Shown here one piece after another: positions 44,086 through 44,167 of a stretch of DNA of 44,167 nt. Every line of letters starts with the position of its first letter. Within the stretch, counting starts at the first letter, position 1. Made by a program: the position numbers and the translations under genes. The notes below the pieces were generated by a model. It saw nothing but the letters and a program-made list of their open reading frames with translations. It was not told the DNA's origin and ran no database searches. This DNA comes from Kurthia senegalensis (lineage in GTDB: Bacteria; Bacillota; Bacilli; Bacillales_A; Planococcaceae), in assembly GCF_000285595.1 (NCBI RefSeq), contig NZ_HE611068.1, positions 1 through 44,167 of the forward strand. The letters run 5' to 3'.

Positions 44086-44167
44086 TTTATGCTCCAAATT
44101 TTGAAAACTCGAAATTTTTTATTTTCAAAAAGCATATACAGACGAATTTATATGGTAGAAACACATA

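Noticed and set aside
44099-44130. Inverted repeat TTTTGAAAA/TTTTCAAAA after gltC
   Set aside because: It is pure A/T without a T tail, and the window ends 37 bases later, so it cannot be called a terminator.

Overview
The window is about 44 kb of low-GC Gram-positive DNA. Gene content and order follow the Bacillus subtilis yug, yut, yun, suf and glt neighbourhoods closely: yugI-yugE-patB, yutM/yutI/yuzD/yutJ/yuzB, yutF-yutE/yutD-lipA, yunD-yunE-yunF, sufCDSUB and gltC/gltAB. This places it in the Bacillales. Genes that lie among these in B. subtilis and serve sporulation (the kinB-kapB region after patB, yutC, yunA and yunB beside lipA) are absent. That pattern suggests a non-sporulating Planococcaceae/Caryophanaceae member such as Kurthia. 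The taxon is an inference from gene order and content; no rRNA gene lies in the window.

Layout. 1-7.2 kb: a strong rRNA-type promoter fires leftward out of the window. It is followed by an EamA permease, an MgtC-like protein, a cation-efflux transporter, a phosphoesterase, glutamate dehydrogenase, the S1-domain protein YugI, YugE and the C-S lyase PatB. 7.3-9.9 kb: cyclophilin and a class A penicillin-binding protein (PbpD type). 10.2-15.3 kb: an accessory-looking cluster with a polar amino-acid ABC transporter, a short-chain dehydrogenase and an AhpD-like protein on one strand, and a flavin N-methyl amino-acid oxidase divergent to them. 15.3-18.5 kb: a YufK-like membrane protein, an M17-aminopeptidase-like protein without catalytic residues, a Nudix hydrolase and a broken DUF2975 gene. 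18.5-25.6 kb: Fe-S assembly helpers (YutM, YutI), DUF2225, YuzD, a truncated MFS gene, the NADH dehydrogenase-like YutJ with a double Rex-type operator, YuzB, YutF, YutE, DUF3055, YutD and lipoyl synthase. 25.8-31 kb: an HD-GYP protein, YunD, YunE, YunF and two small membrane proteins. 31-36.7 kb: the complete sufCDSUB Fe-S operon. 37-44.1 kb: glutamate synthase gltA-gltB with its divergent LysR regulator gltC.

The genes share a theme of redox, Fe-S and glutamate metabolism. SUF makes clusters used by LipA and glutamate synthase. Glutamate synthase and glutamate dehydrogenase run in opposite directions around 2-oxoglutarate. YutJ is probably controlled by the NADH/NAD+ ratio.

The most notable features beyond ordinary genes are these. 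(1) A dispersed hairpin repeat family occurs four times, each time exactly between convergent genes; two copies carry a second conserved module, and one of those abuts a truncated MFS gene. (2) Tandem Rex-like operators overlap the yutJ promoter. (3) A catalytically dead M17 homologue. (4) Three clear and one possible one-base deficits in A/T homopolymers break genes, which points to sequencing error or recent decay. (5) An 85-bp imperfect direct duplication lies in the gap after sufB. I saw no CRISPR array, tRNA, transposase, phage gene or recognisable defence system.
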